NCBI GenBank assembly: GCA_037367405.1
Contig: JAZKJV010000094.1
Coordinates: forward strand, 124,001-188,000
Origin: Ottelia alismoides
Lineage: Eukaryota; Streptophyta; Magnoliopsida; Alismatales; Hydrocharitaceae
Length of the DNA: 64,000 bases
Direction of reading: 5' to 3'
Shown here: positions 42,302 through 55,300 of the stretch, piece by piece
How the letters are laid out: every line of letters starts with the position of its first letter
How positions within the stretch are numbered: the stretch's first letter is position 1
Translations under genes and position numbers: made by a program
The notes under the pieces: generated by a model
The model's database searches: none
Told to the model about the DNA's origin: nothing
Seen by the model: the letters and a program-made list of their open reading frames with translations, nothing else

Positions 42302-43281
42302 GTCCTGGGGGGGTAGTTGACTGGGCGGTCAACACTCCCCAGGGCCAATAGGAACAGGCCACGTGGCTTAATCTTGGAGGTGAAAATTAAGGTAGCAAAT
42401 GGCCGAATTTGCAAAAAGTTAAAACATGAAATATTTTTATTTTATTTTTTTCTAATTTTTAGTTGTTTTTAATAATTTTTTCGAAATAAAAATAAGTATG
42501 TACACTATATGTACTATATAGGTATATGTACACTATTAGGGTTTTTAATTTTTGATTTTTAATTATTATTTTTATACAATTTTATTCCTATTTTATATTT
42601 TATTTATTTTCATTATAAAATAAGGAATAAAAAGGTATTTTTATTTTCTTTTTATTATTTATATACATAGGTAAAATAAATACATATATACACTTATATA
42701 CATGGTATATGTACAATCTATTTTTGTGTTTTTAATTTTGCTATTTTTATTTGGTTTTTGTTTTGATTGTTTTTATTTTATTTATTTACACTATATAATA
42801 AAGAATATTTACAAAAATTATAAAAATTAATTTTATTTATTTATAGGGCTAAATAAATATGGAGGTGAGTCTATGTACAATGTGAAAGTGATATTTTTGT
42901 TCTTTTTGATTTTCATATTTTTATCTTTTGTTTTTATAGACACATATTTACAAGCCTATTTTTGGTGAGGAAAATATTTTTATTTATTTACATAAATATT
43001 TACACATGAGCCCCTATCTCCCTCTACTTTGGTTTTTATGCGGTCAGGCCCATGCTGAGCCCTCCCTTGGGTTAGGTTGCTCAATATTTATTCTAAATAT
43101 TTCCCTCTTTTTCTTTTTAATCTTTATTCTTTTATTTTTGCACAAAAACATGCTAATTATAGGTTTTTACACAATGCATGCTTTTGGTAATTATTTCTAT
43201 TTACACATATCTACATGTATTTGCAAAGGTTTTTGTAGCTAAAATATAAGAATAAAGAGTGATGAATGAGTATTCATCACC
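42302..43281 (-). repeat. Element 3 3' LTR, proximal piece (U3), after element 2
   Basis: Begins with the repeated GTCCT and is the reverse complement of an LTR U3. It ends at 43281 with the terminal palindrome (TGATGAATACTCATTCATCA on the minus strand). Together with 22047-24609 it makes an LTR of about 3.54 kb. Confidence 0.88.
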
Positions 43282-43293
43282 CCCTATACTTAA
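43282..43293 (-). other. Polypurine tract of element 3
   Basis: AAGTATAGGGGG on the minus strand, next to the 3' LTR. Confidence 0.82.
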
Positions 43294-43659
43294 CTTTGCT
43301 AGTCCCTTAGCAAACACTTATTTGAAAAAGAAGTGAAAAAGAAATCAAGAAAAAGAAAAAGAGAATGTACATGGATCAAGGTTGATTATTAAACTTGCCT
43401 TCATTAAATTGGGGTATGGAGCTCGATCAGATCTTTGGATTATTAATGTGTCGGAACCTTATTTGGACTTAAGTCTAAAACTCAACAGCCTCTAAGTTCC
43501 ACTATTCTATAACCAAGACTCCTCAATGCTTCAGATCAGAACAAGTCATCAATCACAAACCCTGAAGACCATGAATCTTTTCTTGTGCTGTGAATGTGAG
43601 GTCTAAGCTCTCCACCTCAGACATGGCAACTTGACAACCCTCCCCAACATGGTAACTCT

Positions 43660-44232
43660 ATGACCTCAATCTGGCCACTCTTTCCTCGAGGAGCGGGGTA
43701 TTCCCTTCTAAGTTCAAGTTCAACCGGCTCAAGAAGAGGAGGAAGAAGAGAATGGGTCAAGGCCAGTGTAGCCAAGTACCCTTGGGAGCTTGACCAGTGT
43801 AGCCAAGTCTCCCTGCTGCAAGCTACATCAGGTGGATCATGAAACCAAGCTTTGCTTATTGCACTCTATATACATACTCCGGTGGGATTATCATTTTCTA
43901 TCAGACCCACCACTTTTTTGGAGTTATTTTCTTTTTGCATATTTTTTTTCGAGTGCATCTATACAACATATACATGTGCAGCATATATACAAGGAGTTTT
44001 TCCTCTTGAGCCAGTAGATTATCCCTCTTTTGAAGCTTTATTGCAACCCACAACTCCCGTCGTTAGACCTCATGGCAACCAGACCAAGTTGAGACGCACT
44101 TCCTTCACTAAAAGAAGAAGACAGGTTCCGCCTAGAAGTACTACCCTCATATGCTACCCCAAGTCAAGGAAGACTGCCTCCTCACCACCTCATCCGTGGA
44201 GAGCTCGGTGCATAGTGCTGGTGTCCAAGTAA
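43660..44232 (+). CDS. Antisense two-exon small gene, element 3 copy (about 140 aa if spliced)
   Basis: On the plus strand, antisense to element 3. Exon 1 is 43660-43831 (MTSIWPLFPRGAGYSLLSSS to LLQATS). The candidate intron 43832-43981 is 150 nt, starts GTGGAT, has a T-rich 3' part and ends GTGCAG. Exon 2 is 43982-44232. The exon total of 423 nt keeps the frame. Unspliced, TGA at 43840 would end the protein at 60 aa. At the codon where elements 1 and 2 have TAG this copy has TGG, adding 11 residues. The C-terminal half is basic. No domain recognised; no transcript evidence. Confidence 0.5.
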
Positions 44233-45025
44233 AGCCATAATCTATATGAGTCGTGTGTTGTTGTTAAATGCTCTACTTAGGCTCATTGAGATGACATGTG
44301 ATCATAGCCTAGTGGACTCAAAGAATTAAGTCACCACGGACCTGAAAAGCCTTAAACCTAAGCCCTATAAGGTTCCTCTTAGAAGTTAGGTGGATTAAGA
44401 TCTTAATCAAGCTCCATTTCTCAATTTGATTCCAGGCTAGTTTAAATGTCAACTATCATCTAGAAAAACTATATACATATGTACAAAAGATGCTATTTAC
44501 ACAAATTTTACAAACATGCAAAATTTTTGAAAAATGTTTTGAAATCATGAATGGATGATGCATGAAGTGCAAGTTTTGCAAAAAGATATTTACACACATT
44601 TACACAAGATTTTTGCAAACTTTTGATTTTCAAAACATTTTGGAAAAATTTTGTACTATATACTTAATTTTGATAAGAAAATATTTACACAAGCTTAACA
44701 CAAAAGATTTTTGAAATCATTTTTACAAAAATAATTTGTTCACTAGCTATGTATGTGCAAAGAAAAGAATGTTTATGTACATGAAAATTTTTAATTTTTG
44801 TGGTTTTTAGCCATTTTATTTATTAACACACTCACACAAAGTACGAGTTATGGATAAAGTATATATGAAATATATACACACCCCCCTATACTTAGCTCGA
44901 ACGATGTCCTCAGAGTCAAGAGCGATGAAGAAGACATAACTCGTGCTAGGTATAGGGACGTGAAAAGATGGGCTATATACAAAGAAGAATGAATGAAAAA
45001 GTCAAGAGGATCTCGGGTCTTCCCC
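44233..45025 (-). other. AT-rich post-pol untranslated stretch of element 3
   Basis: Matches 15310-16073 of element 1 in reverse orientation. It carries TATTTACA (TGTAAATA on the element strand) and the lone CTAAGTATAGGGGGG motif near 44881-44895. No gene seen. Confidence 0.5.
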
Positions 45026-45234
45026 CTATACTTAGGATTAAATAATCCTAAGTATAGCAGGCTGTACACTAAGGGGAAAACCGAGTGGAGAATGTACAGG
45101 GTCTACCCCCCCTATACTTAGGGTGAAAGATCCCTAAGTATAGGCAGCAAAACAGGGGTAGGCAGAAACAAAAGAAATACCCAAACGGTCTCACATCCCC
45201 CCTATACTTAGGGTAAAGTGCACCCTAAGTATAG
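45026..45234 (-). repeat. Polypurine-motif hairpins of element 3
   Basis: Stems at 45202-45234, 45112-45143 and 45026-45057. The last has a longer stem (about 15 bp) than in elements 1 and 2. Confidence 0.85.
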
Positions 45235-45365
45235 CATAATCACAAGATGAAGAAAGGGATGTGGGACTAAAGAATGTAGTGATATGGACATCTGGATCTA
45301 TACGAGGCAGAGGAACAGTGAAACTCAGGCGTGAGATGCATTAGATGTGAGTCAAAGACCACATC

Positions 45366-48300
45366 TCACGCAAAATGAATAGGGGCAAGATCAGCGACCC
45401 GCGGCTCATGATCTAGAAATGGTTTGAGCCGCTGGCCGTTCACTCGAAAGGTACTCTCAGAAGACAACTCAGATATATCAATGCTACCGTTGTCGTGTAC
45501 CTTTCTGACCAAGTAGGGTCCCTTCCATTTGCTCTGTAGCTTCCCTGGAAACAAACGAAGCCTCGCATCAAACAGCCATACTCTCTGTCCAATCTCAAAA
45601 TGCTTGTGGCTGATATGAGAATCATGCCACTCCTTCACTCTCTCCTTATACTGAAGGCTGTTTGAGAAAGCTGTATCTCTCAACTCCTCCAGGGCTGCTA
45701 ACTCTGCCCTCCTCTGGTCTCCCATACCATCTGGATCCATAAGAATATCTGTAACTGCCCAAAGTGACCTGTGCCTCAGCTCAACAGGTAAATAGCACGG
45801 CTTGCCATATACGAGGCGAAAGGGAGATGTGCCCAATGGTGTCTTGAAAGATGTCCTATATGCCCACAAGACCGAGTCCAACAGGTGTGACCAATCCTTT
45901 CGGTCAGGGCGGACGACTTTCTGCAATATAGTCTTAATCTCCCTATTCGACACCTCGGCTAGACCATTCGTCTGTGGATGGTAAGGTGTGGCAACACGAT
46001 GGTCTATACCGAACTCGCTAGCAAGGGCCTTCACCTGGTCGTTGATGAAGTGAGATCCCCCATCAGAAATTAGAACTCGTGGAACCCCGAACCGCGTGAT
46101 GATGTGCTTCCTCAAAAATTTGCAAACTGTCCTTGCATCAGCGGCTCGGGCGGGGATAGCCTCAACCCAACGACTAACATAATCCACGGCCAACAGAATG
46201 TACTCAAATCCCTGACTTTTAGGGAATGGACCCATGAAATCGATGCCCCATGCGTCAAAAACCTCACAAAAGTGAATGGGCTGCATCGGCATCATATCAC
46301 GCTGTCCACAAGTGCCCATCCTCTGACAGTCAGTACACCTCTTCACGAACTGATCAGAGTCCTTGAAGAGGGTAGGCCACCACAAGACGAATTGGAGCAC
46401 TTTCGGTGCCGTTCTCCTCCCAGAATGATGTCCTCCTGCCTCAAGCTTGTGGCAGTAGGTGAGGACGCTATGGTGTTCCTCCTGAGGAATACACCGACGC
46501 CAGACGCTATCCCCTCCTTCGTGGTAAAGGATGGGATCCTCCCAGTGGTAGGACTTGGCCTTCGCAAGGAAGGTCTCAAGCCTCTGCCTGGGCCAATCTT
46601 GTGGGACTTTCCCAGCAACGAGAAAGTTCACAATATCGGCGTACCACGAGAGTGAGGCGATAGCAAGGATCGCCTCATCTGGGAAGGTATCTCGAATGGG
46701 GTCAATCTGCTCAGACTCCTCAGGCTGCTCTAATCGGGAGAGATGATCCGCCACCACATTCTTGACTCCAGGCTTATCCTTGATCTCAATGTCGAACTCC
46801 TGGAGTAGAAGGATCCATCTAGTCAATCTGGCCTTGGCATCCTTCTTTGCCATGAGGTACCTGATGGCGGAGTGATCTGTGTACAAAGTCACTCTAGATC
46901 CAATGATATAAGATCGAAACTTATCTAAGGCGAACACTACGGCTAGCAACTCCTTTTCTGTGACCGTATAATTCCGCTGGACGGAATCCAATGTGCGGCT
47001 AGCGTAGTGAATGGCAAATGGAACTCCATCCCTCCTCTGTCCCAGCACTGCCCCTACGGCAAAATCGGAGGCGTCCGTCATGATCTCGAATGGGAGAGAC
47101 CAATCAGGCGGCTGGAGGACAGGAGCCTCAATCACACACTGCTGAAGAGTCGCAAAGGACGAAAGACACTTGTCATCGACAAGGAACTCGGTGTCTTTCG
47201 TCAAGAGGTCAGTCAACGGCCGGGCAATCCTGCTGAAATCCTGAATAAATCTCCTATAAAATCCAACGTGCCCCAGGAATGACCGTAGCTGCCTCAAATT
47301 GGACGGCGGTGCGAGTTTTCTAATGACATCAACCTTGGCCGGATCCACCTCCATGCCCCTGTTGGAGATGATATGGCCAAGTACCGTCCCTTGAGTCACC
47401 ATGAAGTGACTCTTCTCCCAAGATAGAACCAAATGGTACTCAATACATCGCTGGAGTACTCGGTCTAGGCAGTCAAGACAGGAGTCGAATTCGTCGCCGT
47501 AAACTGAGAAATCGTCCATGAAGACCTCCAAACACTCCCCTACCATGTCCGAAAAGATCGACAGCATGCACCTCTGAAAAGTCGCAGGGGCATTGCAAAG
47601 CCCAAATGGCATGCGTCGAAAGGCATATGTACCGAATGGACAGGTAAAGGTGGTCTTCTCCTGATCCTCAGGAGCGATGGCCACCTGGTTGTAGCCCGAG
47701 TACCCATCCAGGAAGCAATAATGACTCTTCCCTACCAGTCTCTCAATGATCTGGTCAATAAAAGGCAGGGGGAAATGGTCCTTCTTGGTGGCCTGGTTGA
47801 GTCTCCTGTAGTCAACACAGACCCTCCAAGAGGTGGGTACTCGTGTAGCAATCTCCTCTCCCGACTCACTGATCACAGTCGTGATGCCCGTCTTTTTGGT
47901 CACCACATGCAAGGGGCTAACCCACTTGGAGTCAGAAATGGGATAAATAAAATCTGCACTCCACCATTTTAATATTTCCTTCATCACGACCTCTCTCAGG
48001 TTGGGGTTCAGTCGCCGCTGGAACTCACGCAACGGCTTCGCCCCCTCCTCGAGATAGATATGGTGGGAGCACACTGATGGACTAATCCCATGGAGATCTG
48101 CTACGCTCCATCCGATTGCCTTGCGGTTCTTTTCAAGAACCCCCATCAAACGGGATTCTTGCTCTCCAGTCAGATCGGCGGAGATGATGACTGGGTGCAT
48201 CTCAGGTTCGCCCGCAAGGAACCGATACTTCAGCGAAGTAGGGAGCGGCTTCAGCTCTGGACAGCTGGGCGCTGGCAAATCTGGTTGCGGAAGGAAATGT

Positions 48301-48983
48301 GTCAATGCTGCTAAGTCTGCCAAATCTGCCTGGGAGAAAGAAAGCGAACTCTCACAAACTGGATCTGGAGAAGGCTGCTTAACTGTGCTGTCTCTGATCT
48401 GCTCTACATCTACCTCCTCCTCATCTGTAGGCTCAGGTGGACTCGGGTCTGGCATCTGGTCATCGCAAACTGCCCAATCAGACTCTGAATCCGAGGGATC
48501 TGCATCAAACGTGGTGGCATCAGTACCACCGTCACTGAAAACTATGTCGCGGTCGAGAACCGGCTCTGCTGCCTCTGTGGTATCCTGAACCAGGGTTGTG
48601 CTCTCCAAGCTCTCCTCTGCTGTCATCTCTATATCAGTGGTGTCTGGAAATGAGAGGATGGCCTGTGCTGCAGGGTCTGCCCATGCTGCCTCGTCGTCTG
48701 TGATCACAAAATCACAATCCTGGTGGATGTCTGGCTCGGCGTCTGTCAGCTGCTCTGAAACTATGCTGGCCTCTGAGCGTGCTCTCTCTCTGTCTCTGTA
48801 GTCCTCGACCGTCTCTATTTGTACACTTTCACCCTCGACGCGAAAGTATACCTTCCCGCTATCATGATCAGTCACCGCCTTGGCTGTGGCCAAGAACGGA
48901 CGACCGAGGATGATGGGGGTATCGGCCACTGAGTCAGGGATCTCCATGTCCAACACTACGAAGTCCACGGGGAATTGCAGGCC
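45366..48983 (-). CDS. pol: Pol of element 3: PR end, acidic linker, RT, RNase H, integrase
   Basis: 1,205 open codons (first Met at 48968), the longest uninterrupted RT-RH-IN frame in the window. It starts within the protease ([22 protein letters not shown]) and continues through the acidic linker to the RT with FMDD at 47522-47511. RNase H ([14 protein letters not shown]), the HHCC finger, D,D35E integrase with SDGGSHF, and the GPY/F module follow, ending PIHFA at TGA 45366. No frameshift seen. The two stops upstream would still prevent a full polyprotein. Confidence 0.9.
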   Translation of the reverse strand, partial: GLQFPVDFVVLDMEIPDSVADTPIILGRPFLATAKAVTDHDSGKVYFRVEGESVQIETVEDYRDRERARSEASIVSEQLTDAEPDIHQDCDFVITDDEAAWADPAAQAILSFPDTTDIEMTAEESLESTTLVQDTTEAAEPVLDRDIVFSDGGTDATTFDADPSDSESDWAVCDDQMPDPSPPEPTDEEEVDVEQIRDSTVKQPSPDPVCESSLSFSQADLADLAALTHFLPQPDLPAPSCPELKPLPTSLKYRFLAGEPEMHPVIISADLTGEQESRLMGVLEKNRKAIGWSVADLHGISPSVCSHHIYLEEGAKPLREFQRRLNPNLREVVMKEILKWWSADFIYPISDSKWVSPLHVVTKKTGITTVISESGEEIATRVPTSWRVCVDYRRLNQATKKDHFPLPFIDQIIERLVGKSHYCFLDGYSGYNQVAIAPEDQEKTTFTCPFGTYAFRRMPFGLCNAPATFQRCMLSIFSDMVGECLEVFMDDFSVYGDEFDSCLDCLDRVLQRCIEYHLVLSWEKSHFMVTQGTVLGHIISNRGMEVDPAKVDVIRKLAPPSNLRQLRSFLGHVGFYRRFIQDFSRIARPLTDLLTKDTEFLVDDKCLSSFATLQQCVIEAPVLQPPDWSLPFEIMTDASDFAVGAVLGQRRDGVPFAIHYASRTLDSVQRNYTVTEKELLAVVFALDKFRSYIIGSRVTLYTDHSAIRYLMAKKDAKARLTRWILLLQEFDIEIKDKPGVKNVVADHLSRLEQPEESEQIDPIRDTFPDEAILAIASLSWYADIVNFLVAGKVPQDWPRQRLETFLAKAKSYHWEDPILYHEGGDSVWRRCIPQEEHHSVLTYCHKLEAGGHHSGRRTAPKVLQFVLWWPTLFKDSDQFVKRCTDCQRMGTCGQRDMMPMQPIHFCEVFDAWGIDFMGPFPKSQGFEYILLAVDYVSRWVEAIPARAADARTVCKFLRKHIITRFGVPRVLISDGGSHFINDQVKALASEFGIDHRVATPYHPQTNGLAEVSNREIKTILQKVVRPDRKDWSHLLDSVLWAYRTSFKTPLGTSPFRLVYGKPCYLPVELRHRSLWAVTDILMDPDGMGDQRRAELAALEELRDTAFSNSLQYKERVKEWHDSHISHKHFEIGQRVWLFDARLRLFPGKLQSKWKGPYLVRKVHDNGSIDISELSSESTFRVNGQRLKPFLDHEPRVADLAPIHFA

Positions 48984-50852
48984 CTAAATAGTGACGATAA
49001 CATCTCGCAACAATCCCTTCGGCCTCTTGACAGATCGATCAGCAAACTGAAGGACTGTCCTGCTCTGTCTAAGAGTGCCCAACTCGAAGCGGTCGAGAAG
49101 GGCTGCCGGAAGGAGGTTGATAGACGATCCGCTATCCAATAGAGTACGGTCGAACCTCTGCTCACTAATCTGACATCTGACATACGGGGCCCCTGAATCT
49201 GGCCTCTTGGCCGGCAGACGGTTCTGGATCGTGAAACACGTGGCTTTCGTCAGCACATGAATCTCTGAAGTGTGATTCCTCCTCCTCCTCCTGACTGTGG
49301 TCCTATCTCTCAAAGATCGTTGAAGAAGGGGGATGTGCTGCAAAGCCTCCTGGAGGGTCAGCTGGATGTGAAATCTATCGATCATGCTCTGGCTGAATTC
49401 CTCCTGCTCTCTCTTTTTTGGGTCTTTTTCTTTTTTCTTCCCGTTCCCCATCTGAAGGGCTCTAGGGAAGGGGATCACAGGGTCCTTCGCAGATGAAGGA
49501 CTAGGAAAAGGCCTAGACGGCTCGACGGCCGGATCCACACATACATCAAGCACCACAGTGGGACCAGAAGAAACTAAACCTTTTCCTTTATTCACAACAG
49601 TGTTCTGAGATACATGAGAACGAGGAAAAACATCTGATTTCTCTACACAAACACCGGTGGCCTCAGTACCACCACGGGCTGGCTCTACTACTGGACGTCT
49701 CGCGGCCTCAGTACCGCGGGCTGGCTCGGCTACTCTGGTGGCATCAGCACCACCTCCTCGAACTGGTGAAGCGACGGCCTCAGTACCGCCGGTGGAATCA
49801 ACATCCTTGGTGGCATCAGTACCACCGTCATCATCGTGTGCGGCCTCAGTACCGCTCTCCTCCTCCTCCTCATCTGGCGCCCTGGGTGGATCCTCGAATC
49901 GTCGCTCAGATGAGGCGCCGCCTGCTGGTGCTCTACCGCTCCTAAGTGTAACAAAATCAACACCAAATAGATCCGAAGACATATCATCAAATGGATCACT
50001 AGGAGTGGCATGCTCAGTGTGAACTACCTGCTCAGACTTCCTCTTGAGGCTATTGGGGTTCGGCTCTATCTGTGCAGGAATGGCGGCCTTCCCTCTCACA
50101 AGGTCTCGCATCTCCTGGCGGAATTCTTCCATCTCCCGTCTGAAGGTAGCCTGCTGGTCCGTAAGGAGGCGGGCTATGTCATCCAAGGCGGGGCTCTCAT
50201 GGGAGCCCGACGGGTAGCCTCTCTGGTGCTGAGGCTGCTGGAACTGGTGCTGCTGGTAAGAGGGGTAGGAGGTAGGATGCTGCTGGTGGTGTGGTGGGTG
50301 AGCCTGCTGCTCACGTCTCCAAGACTGTCCCTGCTGCTGATAGGGATGAGGAACGAAGGATGACTGCTGATATGGCTGGTGGGTTGGGGGCTGCTGCTGC
50401 GGCTGGTGATCTCTCTGCTGGCCATACTGCCCTCCCTGACCGGATGACTGCTGCTGGGGCTGGGTACCTCCACTCCCCCACCTGAATCCGGGATGGTCTT
50501 GTCGGATCCCAGGCTGGGGGCGGTCATACCCAATCCCGTTGACATCCATCAACGGCTCTGCATCGTAGGGGGCTGGCGGGAGTACTGCCAGAGGCTGATC
50601 CGGCTGGTATACCACCATCTGCATGTCTGGAGATGGTGGGGACTGGTAAGAGGGCTGCTGCTGCTGGTACGGCTCCGCCTGTACAAGGTGAACCTGTCTA
50701 GGCTGCTGAAAGGTGCTGGAGCGCTGGGACGAGCTGCTGCTGCCGCCGGTGTCGCCTCGCGACTGAAGACGGGGCTGTGAAGCCGTCTGTGCCTCCTGGA
50801 GACACATGAGCTGGGTCTTCATGTCGCTCAGAGTCCGTGCCATCTGCTCCAT
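48984..50852 (-). pseudogene. Gag C-terminus, linker and protease N-terminus of element 3
   Basis: An open frame between two TAG stops (50855-50853 and 48986-48984), each where other copies have CAG. It encodes the second Gag coiled coil and the Gln/Pro tail (reading straight through the position where elements 1 and 2 stop). The GGT(E/D)A repeats and LLDSGSSINLLPA of the protease follow. This copy shows that gag and pol were originally one continuous frame. Confidence 0.87.
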
Positions 50853-52172
50853 CTACGTGATGCTCTGGCACTGCTTCTTCTCGATCAGCTCCATCCGGTC
50901 CAACTTCTCGCTGATGATGCCCATATCCGCAGCGGACGACTCTGCCTGTGTTGCTACAACTGCGGATGAACTGGATGGACCGGCATCGACCCGTGCTATC
51001 CGCTGGTACTGCACGGGTCCTGGCTGCTGCTGGGGTCTCCCCTGTGTGTACAACCGGGTCTGGGACATCACCATGTAATTCTCGGCCATCTCCTCGTAGA
51101 TGGCCCAGACCTGGTCGTGGTCCTTGGCGAAATAGGACCCGCCGCAAGAAGCATTCACCAGGCCCTGGAGCTCTGGTGTCAACCCGCTGAAGAAGCTCTG
51201 AACAAGGTTCGGCTTCGAGATGTCGTGGTGCGGGCATCTGTCGGTGAGCTCTCGGAACCTCTCCCATGCCTCATGGAATTGCTCGTTGGGGAGCATGGAG
51301 AAGTTGCTGATCAGGGCCCTCGCTGCATTCGTCCGCCCGAGTGGATAGTACTTGTTCAAGTACTCGGTGTGGAGCTGCTCCCAGGTGTAAACAAACTTCC
51401 CCAAATGCTTCAGCCAGGTGGCTGCTCTGTCTGCTAGGGAGAAGGGGAAGGCGATCATCCTGATCGTGTCCTGCTCCACCTGTCGGTCGTGGACAGTGCT
51501 GCATATCATCAAGAACTCCTGAAGGTGGAGATGGGGCTCCTCTGTCGCGAGTCCGTGGAAGCGGGGGAGTAGCTGCAAAGTGTTCAGGGGGAACTTGAAG
51601 TCCCCCACGATCGCCGGAAGTACTACCCAGTGGTGCGTCAGCGTCGATCCGGGGTTGTGTAACTCCCGCATCGGTCTCGGTGGTCCTCCGACCGCGGCTG
51701 CGGCGGCTGCTGCTGCTGCATCCGCATCATCTGGGATCCTCGGTCCCTCTCTCCTCTGCTCTCGCTCTGCTCTCTCTGCTCGCATCTGCTCCATCTCTCT
51801 CCTCATGTCGAGCATAAATGCCACCTGATCCCTCAGCTGCTGCTGGACAGTCTCTAACGAGGCGATCAGGGTGGAGTTGATCGCTCCCTGATCCAATACG
51901 AAGTGCTTAGGCTGACGGGAGCGATCCTCAGAACTGCCGGCCATGACGTCTGCAAAATCAAATGAGCCCAACTCAGGTGCTGTCAAATCCATCAATCTCT
52001 CCTCGGGCTCATGTCGCTCAGGTCCGAAAGAAAGGGGGTCGAGGGGGAACAGGGTGGAGTCGTACTCGGGCTCGGAGAGCTGGTCTTGGCTCTCGCAGAC
52101 CAACCTAGATGATTGGGTAGACGTTCCCAAAAGCGGTGTAGCCAGAGGCTGCCTAAGAGAGTGTCTACCCAT
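50853..52172 (-). CDS. gag: Gag N-terminal and core region of element 3
   Basis: 439 codons from MGRHSLRQPLA. The coiled coil is extended by REQRREGPRIP, the poly-Ala run is short (nine Ala), and the Gag core is complete (FPFSLADRAATWLKHLGKF, RCPHHDISKPN). It stops at TAG 50855-50853 in the second coiled coil (QSIT then stop). In this copy the run differs in length and sequence from elements 1, 2 and 4, marking a fast-changing spot. Confidence 0.87.
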   Translation of the reverse strand: MGRHSLRQPLATPLLGTSTQSSRLVCESQDQLSEPEYDSTLFPLDPLSFGPERHEPEERLMDLTAPELGSFDFADVMAGSSEDRSRQPKHFVLDQGAINSTLIASLETVQQQLRDQVAFMLDMRREMEQMRAERAEREQRREGPRIPDDADAAAAAAAAAVGGPPRPMRELHNPGSTLTHHWVVLPAIVGDFKFPLNTLQLLPRFHGLATEEPHLHLQEFLMICSTVHDRQVEQDTIRMIAFPFSLADRAATWLKHLGKFVYTWEQLHTEYLNKYYPLGRTNAARALISNFSMLPNEQFHEAWERFRELTDRCPHHDISKPNLVQSFFSGLTPELQGLVNASCGGSYFAKDHDQVWAIYEEMAENYMVMSQTRLYTQGRPQQQPGPVQYQRIARVDAGPSSSSAVVATQAESSAADMGIISEKLDRMELIEKKQCQSIT

Positions 52173-52396
52173 CTTCTTGATCTGGCGAGTAGTGCGGATG
52201 AGATCTGGAGAAACTATGGTCAGAATGCAAACCCCCGGTTCACCAACGCAACGCGAGCTGAAGACCGTGAAAGTTCGGTCAAATTATCTTGTTAATTTTT
52301 ATAAGGTGAACACACAAGATATCAGAGCGCTTACGTGACCTGTTAGGATACCCGATGCTACCCCAACCGACTGGCCCGCACGGAGAAGTCGGTAAT
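52173..52396 (-). other. Leader of element 3, 3' part, cut by element 4
   Basis: Reverse complement of the segment before gag in the other copies, including the ACCGACT / AGTCGGT stem (52366-52393). Element 4 inserted at the edge of this stem. GTAAT (52392-52396) is the left half of its expected target duplication. Confidence 0.8.
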
Positions 52397-55300
52397 TGAT
52401 GAATACCCATTCATCACTCTTTATTCATATATTTTAGCTACAAAAACCTATGCAAATGCATGTAGATATGTGTAAATAGGAATAATTACCAAAAGCATGC
52501 ATTGTGTAAAAACCTATAATTAGCATGTTTTTGTGCAAAAAAAAGGAATAAAGATTAAAAAGAAAAAGAGAGAAATATTTAGAATAAATATTGAGCAACC
52601 TAACCCAAGGGAGGGCTCAGCATGGGCCTGACCACATAAAAGCCAAAGTAGAGGGAGATAGGGGCTCATGTGTGTAAATACCTATGTAAATAAAATAAAG
52701 ATATTTTCCTCACCAAAAATAGCTTGAAATATGCTTGTAAATACTTGTATATATCTATAAGTATAAAAACAAAAGAAAAAGATAAAAATCAAAAAGACCA
52801 AAAATACCACCTTCACCATGTACATAAACCACATCTATGTATTTATTTGACCTTGTAAATAAATAAAATTATTTTCCAAAATTTTTGTAAATATTCTAGG
52901 TTATATATTGTAAATAAATAAAATATAAAATAGGGATAAAATTATACAAAAATAAGAATTTAAAAATCAAAAAAATCAAAAACCCTATAGTGTACAAATA
53001 CCTATATATAGCTATATAGTGTAAGTACTTTATTTTTATTTTGAAAAATTAATTAAAAATCACAAAAAAATAGAAAATATTAAAACAAAAATATTTCATG
53101 TTTTGACTTTTTAATAATTCTGCCATTTACTATTTATAATTGATTTTTCAAATCTTTTCCACGTGGCAGCTTCTCATTGGCCCACGGAGATGTTGACCTC
53201 CGGTCAACTCCCTCCGCGGACCTCCTTCTTCAGCGGATCTCGCGCCCGACCCGACTTCTCCTCTTTTTCCGCGCTCGATCCGCTCGCCATCTCCGCAAAC
53301 CCCGGGTCCTATCTCTTCTTCTTGCATCCGAGACCCTCGCCGGGGTATCCACATCGGGATCCGCGCTTCTCACAGCCCTACCCGACCAGCCCTAGCCGGA
53401 CCTGCACCCACTTAAATACCCAGCTCCGCCACCCATTTTCTCTATCTTTGGCCATTTGCTTCGTTCTCCAATGAGCTCCAAAGAGTGTGTGAGGTGACAG
53501 CTCGCATCCCCTACCTGTTGCAGCGAGGAGAGGAGGTGAATCCATCGATCCGGCAACGTAGCCGCCGCAGCTCCGCCACCCGCGTGAGCTCCGAGCCTCG
53601 GGCCGAGACGACCCTCGAGGCGACGACCAGGAACATCCCCAGCTCCTCCCCAGTCTCTCCGTTCATCCAGGTAACCACTTAGCTCTGTTGTTTCCTTTAA
53701 TTTCCATTTTCGCCCAATTTGCGCCGCTGTCGTCTTTCCCTGATTCCGACCACTCCCTCGCCCATCTCGATCATCGGAATCGACCCTCACGTTCGCCTTC
53801 GTCCGACGCACCTTCTCCACCCACTCACTCAACCCAGCTCGCACAGGAGCTGGGAATCGAGCTCCTCCGTCTACCCCCTTCGCCGGAGCTTGTCGTCCCG
53901 ACGCACCAGCCACCCCCACTTCGCCTTACCGGGTCGAGGCAGTTTGCCCTCGACCCGTGAATCTTCTGGTTCACTTTGCAGGTCGAAACGAGGTCCATCT
54001 GAGGCTCTCCGTCATCCAGCCAGGAGACCCAGCTCCGCCGACCCCGTCTGAGCTCCCCGGAGCTTGGCTCGATCATCGGAGCCCACCGGCAGACGCGGGA
54101 GCCTTCCACGATCCTTCTCCGACCTTCAGAAGGCTCCCAGGAGGAGCATCGCGTACGCACGAGCCCGGCGAAGCTCGCCGGGGACCTGTTCTTCGAGGAT
54201 CCTCCGTCACCGTCGATCGCCCTCTCTCACTCCAGTTTTAATCTGGGCCGTCCATCCCTGGAGCCATCAGCAGCGTCAGATCTGAGGAGAGACGATCCGG
54301 AGCGCCACTGCCAGCCGCCGTCCGATCTACACGTGGCGCGCATCCAGCCCATCCGCTTAATAAAGGGTAATTTACCCTTAGGCCCCTGTCTTTATTTTAT
54401 TTCGTTTTAGTCCTGTAATTATTTAAGTCAGTTGTTTAGTTTTAGGGTAATTTACATAGGGACCCTGAGCTTTAGTTTATTTGCATTTATACCCCTGCCA
54501 GTTGTAAACACGTGCTTCGACACGTGAGTTGTTTGGGTTATTTGCAGTAGATACCCTTGTAGTTCTGGATGTTATTAAATGAATGAAAGTTTTTAGATAT
54601 TTGCATTTATACCCCTGTGCGTGGTTTATTTGAGCATGTGCGATATTTTGTGGGTAATTTGCAGATAAGGCCCCTGGACTTTTGGTACCTGTTACCAATA
54701 AGTCCTCGGGACTTATTTTTCTTACATTTAGGTCCCTGAGTGCCCCAGGCACGCGCGTGGCGCGTGATTTGCTGGGTATTTTGCACCAGGACCCCCAGGA
54801 CTTTGGGTATTTGCACTTTGGTCCCTATGCACAGTGCCCTATCTTTGCTTTTGAATAAAATATCAAACCACCTCCAAATCCAACGAAAATTTGACACATG
54901 GCTCCTGCCATGGTGTAGAATTTTTGTAGATTTTTGAGGACATTTTTGATTTTGTTTGGTATTTTTATAAATTCAAAAACCTCTATTTTTGCCACTGTCT
55001 AGTTTGAAAAATCACAAAAAATATAAAAACTCACTTAAAAATTTTATAAAAATTATCTACTGCTTGTTTTACTTAGTTTGATTTTCTAGCCAATTTTGGT
55101 TATTTTTCATTACTGAAAACCACTAAAAACTTAAAAACACTAAAAAACCCATAAAAATTCTAGTAAATAAATTAAAAATCCAAAAATAATAAAATTGGTA
55201 CCTAAATTTTCCTTGTTTTATCTACTTACAGGAAAATTACCTCCAAGCCATTTTAAGGCTCTTAGATATTTTATCTAGGGCTTTTTGGCTCGGCTGGACA

